Of a stretch of 9,536 nucleotides of DNA, positions 6,312-9,536 are shown in pieces. A model generated the notes under the pieces. That model saw only the letters and a list, made by a program, of their open reading frames with translations. It was not told the origin of the DNA and did no database searches. A program made the translations under genes and the position numbers. Origin of the DNA: CADAWZ01 sp045114665 (GTDB lineage: Bacteria; Vulcanimicrobiota; CADAWZ01); the NCBI GenBank assembly GCA_045114665.1, contig JBGUKW010000226.1, forward strand, positions 1 through 9,536, written 5' to 3'. The stretch's first letter is position 1, and each line of letters starts with the position of its first letter.

Positions 6312-6317
6312 AAAAAA

Positions 6318-7253
6318 ATGGAAAAACAAGAAGAAATAAAAAACAAAGCTAAAGAATTGGGAATAATTCTTTCAAAAATAACAGACACAGAAGATATTTA
6401 TTTTACAAGTGAAGCAATACCTGATTATTTTAAAAAATTTATTCCCAAATCCGCCATAGTAGCTATACAAAATTACAATTTTGATGAAGTCTCCACTTCC
6501 CCACTTTATGGAATAAATGCCCCATTTGTAAGAAGTAATTATTATAAAGAGTTGAAAAAAAAATTAGAAAAACTTTCTAAATATATAAAAAATACATACA
6601 ATGGCAATTCTTATATATCTTGTAATGGATCAATAAGAGAAAAAATATTGGCACGAAAAGCTGGTATTGGTTCTTATGGAAAAAATCAAATAATATCGAA
6701 TGAAAAATATGGATCTTACATAATAATAGGCTTGCTTGTAACAGATATTGAATTTGAAAGAGACAAACCAGCTGAAATGTTTGATTCATTTTGCAAAAAT
6801 TGCAATCTGTGTGTAAAACATTGTCCAACAGGTGCTATAAATTCAGACGGAAATTTTACAAGAGAAAAATGTCTTCAATATATGGGGCAGAATATCGCAT
6901 TAAAAGAAGATCAAATAAAATTTTGGGATAACAGGTTTTATGGTTGTGAAATCTGTCAAAAAGTATGTCCTAAAAACAAAAATATTCCTCGAAGAACTGA
7001 CTATCCAGAAAATGGAAAAATAGGAGGCTCTGTATATCTTCCTGAAATCATATTTTTATCTGATGAAGAAATAAAACAGAAATTTAGAGGGAGTCAACTA
7101 GCCCTCAGTTGGGTTGAACCAGAGGCACTTATAAAAAATGCACTTATTGCATTGAGTAAGACGGAAGAAGGAAAAAAATTTGTTATTGAATTTATAGAAA
7201 ATGGAAGAGAAGATATGAGGGAAATTGCAGAAAAAATTTTAGAAAAATCATAA
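6318..7253 (+). CDS. QueG-like protein (epoxyqueuosine reductase family, double [4Fe-4S])
   Basis: QueG reduces epoxyqueuosine in tRNA to queuosine using cobalamin and two [4Fe-4S] clusters. This 311-residue cytoplasmic protein has the family's conserved core: EKILARKAGIGSYGKNQ (about 109-125), a GSYIIIGLLVTDIEF strand region, and eight ferredoxin-type cysteines, C159-x2-C162-x2-C165-x3-C169-P and C185, C210-x2-C213-x3-C217-P. The C-terminus (about 255-310) resembles the helical HEAT-like tail. It is shorter than typical QueG (about 340-380). In the segment where QueG has a VDSAP-type motif carrying the catalytic Asp, this protein reads SCNGS, so the Asp seems replaced by C102 (alignment by eye). 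It may be a diverged QueG or a paralogue with another substrate. The ATG at 6318 has no Shine-Dalgarno site; a promoter lies immediately upstream. tspO follows after 17 nt, probably in the same transcript. Confidence 0.82.
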   Translation: MEKQEEIKNKAKELGIILSKITDTEDIYFTSEAIPDYFKKFIPKSAIVAIQNYNFDEVSTSPLYGINAPFVRSNYYKELKKKLEKLSKYIKNTYNGNSYISCNGSIREKILARKAGIGSYGKNQIISNEKYGSYIIIGLLVTDIEFERDKPAEMFDSFCKNCNLCVKHCPTGAINSDGNFTREKCLQYMGQNIALKEDQIKFWDNRFYGCEICQKVCPKNKNIPRRTDYPENGKIGGSVYLPEIIFLSDEEIKQKFRGSQLALSWVEPEALIKNALIALSKTEEGKKFVIEFIENGREDMREIAEKILEKS

Positions 7254-7270
7254 AAATAAAAAAGTAGAAA

Positions 7271-7765
7271 GTGAAAAATATCGTGAAAATTACAAAAGAG
7301 TGGAAAATTTATTTATTTTGCATATTTTTATGTGAATTTGTTGGGATAGTATCTGCATTTTTTACAAGAGAAGATGTCAAAATATATGGAACAACGATAA
7401 TTAAACCTTTATTATCGCCTCCTTCTCTTGTTTTTCCTATAGTTTGGACTATTCTCTATGCACTTATGGGAATTAGCATTGCCAAAATTTATTTATCTGC
7501 TCCTTCAAAAGAAAAAACAACAGCTATTGTGCTTTTTGGCACTCAATTATTTTTAAATTTTTGTTGGAGCTTTATATTTTTCTCTTTTCAAGTATTTGGA
7601 ATTGCTTGCTTTTGGTTGTTAGCATTGCTAATAAGTGTAATTTTTATGATTATTTATTTTAGAAAAATAGACAAATTCAGTGGCAATTTACAAATACCAT
7701 ATTTAATTTGGCTTGCTTTTGCATTTTATTTAAACATAAGTGTTTACTTCTTAAATCGTATATAA
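7271..7765 (+). CDS. tspO: TspO/MBR family tryptophan-rich sensory protein
   Basis: This small integral membrane protein (164 residues from the GTG at 7271) belongs to the TspO / peripheral benzodiazepine receptor family, five-helix membrane proteins that bind porphyrins and other tetrapyrroles; the bacterial role is still debated. Visible family marks are KPLLSPPSLVFPIVWTILY (45-63) with M66-G67, QLFLNFCWS (92-100, with N96 and W99), and PYLIWLAFAFYLN (143-155). Five hydrophobic segments lie at roughly 13-31, 51-75, 86-105, 108-130 and 142-161. Length matches the usual 155-165. The start is uncertain: GTG at 7271 or the in-frame GTG at 7283, neither with a strong Shine-Dalgarno site. It lies 17 nt after the QueG-like gene, and no terminator is seen between them. 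Confidence 0.92.
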   Translation: MKNIVKITKEWKIYLFCIFLCEFVGIVSAFFTREDVKIYGTTIIKPLLSPPSLVFPIVWTILYALMGISIAKIYLSAPSKEKTTAIVLFGTQLFLNFCWSFIFFSFQVFGIACFWLLALLISVIFMIIYFRKIDKFSGNLQIPYLIWLAFAFYLNISVYFLNRI

Positions 7766-7781
7766 AATTATTGTTAAAACA

Positions 7782-7811
7782 TTGCCATTTTTTTTTGTTA
7801 TGTGCTAAAAT
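7782..7811 (+). promoter_or_regulatory. Promoter for the AAA-ATPase-like gene
   Basis: TTGCCA (7782-7787) and an extended -10, TGC-TAAAAT (7803-7811), are separated by an 18-nt spacer; each hexamer matches the consensus at five of six positions. It lies in the 77-nt gap after tspO, so the last gene can be transcribed on its own, from near 7818. No terminator was seen between tspO and this promoter. Confidence 0.65.
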
Positions 7812-7826
7812 AAAATTTAAAGAAAA

Positions 7827-7834
7827 AAGAGGAG
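7827..7834 (+). promoter_or_regulatory. Ribosome-binding site that fixes the start at 7843
   Basis: AAGAGGAG lies 8 nt before the ATG at 7843. The frame is open further upstream, to an ATG at 7708, but that stretch overlaps tspO and the promoter and encodes no family sequence. The ATG at 7843 gives MQILPIGEQNFTEIR, the usual family N-terminus. Confidence 0.88.
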
Positions 7835-7842
7835 AAAATAAC

Positions 7843-9426
7843 ATGCAAATATTACCTATTGGTGAACAAAATTTTACAGAAATACGTAAAAATAATTGGC
7901 TTTATATTGATAAAACAAAACAAATATTACAAATGACAGAAAATGGAAAATACTATTTTCTTTCCCGTCCTCGTAGATTTGGTAAATCACTTACTATATC
8001 TACACTTGAAGCAATGTTTCAAGGAAAAGCTGAATTATTCAAGGGATTATATGCAGAAAATTGGGTAAAAGAACAAGCTAAAAAGCCTAATCCAGTTATA
8101 AAACTTGATATGAGTCCTTTAGGAAACTATTATAAAGAAGAAGATTTAGATAATTCAATGTTAAATTATTTTGAACTATTTCTTTTTTTAAACGATTTTA
8201 ATATCCCAATGAAAAACAATGCAGAAAATATGTTTGCAAATATAATCACAAAATTATATAAACAATTTGGTCAAGTCGTTGTACTTATTGATGAATATGA
8301 CAAACCTATAACAGATAACATAGATGATTTAGAAAAAGCTAAAACCGTAAGAAAATATCTGCGTTCTTTTTATACTGTTTTAAAAACTTATAGTGCATAT
8401 TTAAGATTTGTCTTTATAACTGGAATTTCTAAATTTAGCAAAGTTGGAATTTTTTCAGGACTAAATAACTTAAAAGACATATCAATGGCTGAAAAATATA
8501 GTGATATTGTTGGATATACACAGGAAGAACTCGAAGACAATTTCTCTGATTGGATTGAAAAAACAGCATTAAAGAAATCAATGGATAAACAAGAGCTTCT
8601 GGATAAAATAAAAAAATATTATGATGGATTTTCTTTTGACGGAAAAATGAGAGTATATAATCCATTTTCAGTTTTAAATTTCTTTGATGAAGGATATTTT
8701 TATAATTATTGGTATAATTCAGCCACCCCCTCATTTCTTGTAAAATATCTTAAAAAGCATGATATTAAAAGCCCTGATTCATACATAAATAAAGAAGTTG
8801 TTGCTGATTTTGCAAATTCAAGTGAAATAGAAACAGCAAGTGTTGAAAGTTTTTTATTTCAAGCAGGCTATTTGACAATAAAGAAAAGAGATGAGCAATT
8901 AATAACTCTTGATTATCCAAATAAAGAAGTTAGTAGTTCAATGGCTGGATTATATCTTGAAAATATGTACAACATTGAAGAATATGCAACATTGGGAAAT
9001 AAAATTTGGAAAGCATTAAAAGTTGGAAACATTGAAAATACGGTAGAACTATTTAATCGAGCATTAAAACCTATTCCCTATGATGACTTTTCTGAAAATA
9101 CAGAAAAAAATATTAAAAATAAAGAAGTAGAAAGAGGAGAATATTGGTATCGCTCTTTATTTATGATGTTATTAACAGCAACTGGTTTAACTGCATATCC
9201 TGAACCTCATGATTTTCAAGGTCGTTCTGATATTGTTATTCCATTTGATGAGCATATAATTATTATTGAATTTAAATTCGCCCAAAAATCTTCTGAAGTA
9301 GAAAATAAAAGAAAATTAGGCGAAAAACAAGTTAATCAATATGCAGAAACTTATGCAAACCAAAGCAAAAAAGTAATTACAGCAGTATTTATTGCTGATG
9401 ATGAAAAAAGGCAAATTGCTTTATAA
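7843..9426 (+). CDS. AAA-ATPase-like protein with C-terminal PD-(D/E)XK nuclease domain
   Basis: The protein has 527 residues, the usual length for this family (AAA-ATPase_like N-terminal domain plus DUF1703/PDDEXK_9 C-terminal domain). The N-terminus has the typical YIDKTKQI and the degenerate Walker A R42-PRRFGKS-49, which lacks the first glycine as is normal here. Walker B is VVVLIDEYDKP with D150 and E151. FITGISKFSKVGIFSGLNNLKDIS acts as the sensor region, then YYDGFSFDG and VYNPFSVLNFF. The C-terminal domain keeps a nuclease-like set: D463 in GRSDIVI, E476-F-K478, and Q496-x3-Y500. So both ATP binding and the nuclease site look intact. The role is not established; the family is often multi-copy and has been suspected of a mobile-element or defence link, which this window does not test. 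It has its own promoter and a strong SD. No terminal repeats or partner genes were found nearby. Confidence 0.92.
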   Translation: MQILPIGEQNFTEIRKNNWLYIDKTKQILQMTENGKYYFLSRPRRFGKSLTISTLEAMFQGKAELFKGLYAENWVKEQAKKPNPVIKLDMSPLGNYYKEEDLDNSMLNYFELFLFLNDFNIPMKNNAENMFANIITKLYKQFGQVVVLIDEYDKPITDNIDDLEKAKTVRKYLRSFYTVLKTYSAYLRFVFITGISKFSKVGIFSGLNNLKDISMAEKYSDIVGYTQEELEDNFSDWIEKTALKKSMDKQELLDKIKKYYDGFSFDGKMRVYNPFSVLNFFDEGYFYNYWYNSATPSFLVKYLKKHDIKSPDSYINKEVVADFANSSEIETASVESFLFQAGYLTIKKRDEQLITLDYPNKEVSSSMAGLYLENMYNIEEYATLGNKIWKALKVGNIENTVELFNRALKPIPYDDFSENTEKNIKNKEVERGEYWYRSLFMMLLTATGLTAYPEPHDFQGRSDIVIPFDEHIIIIEFKFAQKSSEVENKRKLGEKQVNQYAETYANQSKKVITAVFIADDEKRQIAL

Positions 9427-9536
9427 AATATGCAAACTTTAAAGGAAAAAATATTTTTACAGCGAATTTCAAATATAGTGTAAATTAAATTTTTTTAGTA
9501 CAAATTTAAAAGTTAATATAAAACAAATTTATTCAT
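9427..9536. other. Non-coding AT-rich end of window
   Basis: These 110 bases contain no supported gene. The 12-nt palindrome AAAAATATTTTT (9447-9458) has no GC and is not a convincing terminator. The minus strand has an ATG at the very end (9534-9536), but the frame stops after seven codons. Confidence 0.6.

Larger units (their letters stand above)
5987..6317. other. 331-nt non-coding region between tRNA-Ala and the QueG-like gene
   Basis: No protein gene was recognised here. The stretch is very AT-rich. It holds two minus-strand promoter matches aimed at the tRNA, two adjacent inverted repeats (6042-6080 and 6083-6130), a third inverted repeat (6021-6026 with 6041-6046), and two plus-strand promoter candidates for the QueG-like gene. 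A further pair, TCCAAAA (6266-6272) with TTTTGGA (6287-6293), overlaps the proximal -35 box. Each is listed separately where it can be supported. Confidence 0.7.

Noticed and set aside
5987..6317. Attachment site or mobile-element insertion next to the tRNA
   Set aside because: No integrase, transposase or second copy of the tRNA 3' end was found in the window.
7708..7842. Longer start for the AAA-ATPase-like gene
   Set aside because: It overlaps the end of tspO in another frame and covers the promoter. The strong Shine-Dalgarno site and family homology begin at the ATG at 7843.
9447..9458. AAAAATATTTTT palindrome as a terminator of the last gene
   Set aside because: The stem has no GC pair and the T-run is only five long; such palindromes are expected by chance in DNA this AT-rich.
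1..9536. CRISPR array or toxin-antitoxin pair
   Set aside because: No regularly spaced repeats and no small paired genes with recognisable toxin or antitoxin sequence are present.

Overview
The window is about 30% G+C and reads as a low-GC bacterium. Arginine is almost always AGA, all eight protein genes end in TAA, and most starts have a purine-rich Shine-Dalgarno site. The last gene belongs to the AAA-ATPase-like / PD-(D/E)XK family, which is often multi-copy in Spirochaetota, Fusobacteriota, Bacteroidota and Bacillota. The phylum cannot be fixed from this sequence alone; host-associated spirochaetes, fusobacteria and other low-GC gut lineages are candidates by inference only.

Region 1 (1-5908, + strand) is the distal part of a surface-polysaccharide operon built around GDP-mannose. 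In order it holds the 3' end of a GT4 glycosyltransferase, GDP-mannose 4,6-dehydratase (gmd), a tandem diverged gmd paralogue, the bifunctional mannose-1-phosphate guanylyltransferase / mannose-6-phosphate isomerase (manC type), and a 609-residue GT4 glycosyltransferase with an unusual C-terminal extension. A clear hairpin terminator closes the operon. ManC would make mannose-1-phosphate into GDP-mannose, Gmd would convert that to GDP-4-keto-6-deoxymannose, and the paralogue may act next or on another substrate. The glycosyltransferases would then add the sugars to a glycan. The set resembles gene clusters for D-rhamnose or 6-deoxymannose glycans, but no transporter, reductase of the usual type or aminotransferase is in view.

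Region 2 (5909-6317) carries tRNA-Ala(CGC) on the minus strand, converging on the shared bidirectional terminator. Upstream of it are two minus-strand promoter matches. The distal one is a perfect TTGACA-N17-TATAAT and would give a leader of about 150 nt containing two back-to-back inverted repeats. Plus-strand promoters for the next gene lie at the far end of this gap.

Region 3 (6318-9426, + strand) holds a QueG-like double [4Fe-4S] protein, a TspO/MBR membrane protein 17 nt downstream of it, and a gene with its own promoter for an AAA-ATPase-like protein carrying a C-terminal PD-(D/E)XK nuclease domain. The last 110 bases are non-coding.

I found no CRISPR array, transposase, phage gene or clearly new multi-gene system. 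The points most worth a second look are the diverged gmd pair, the C-terminal extension of the 609-residue glycosyltransferase, the structured leader in front of the tRNA, and the QueG-like protein that seems to lack the usual catalytic Asp.
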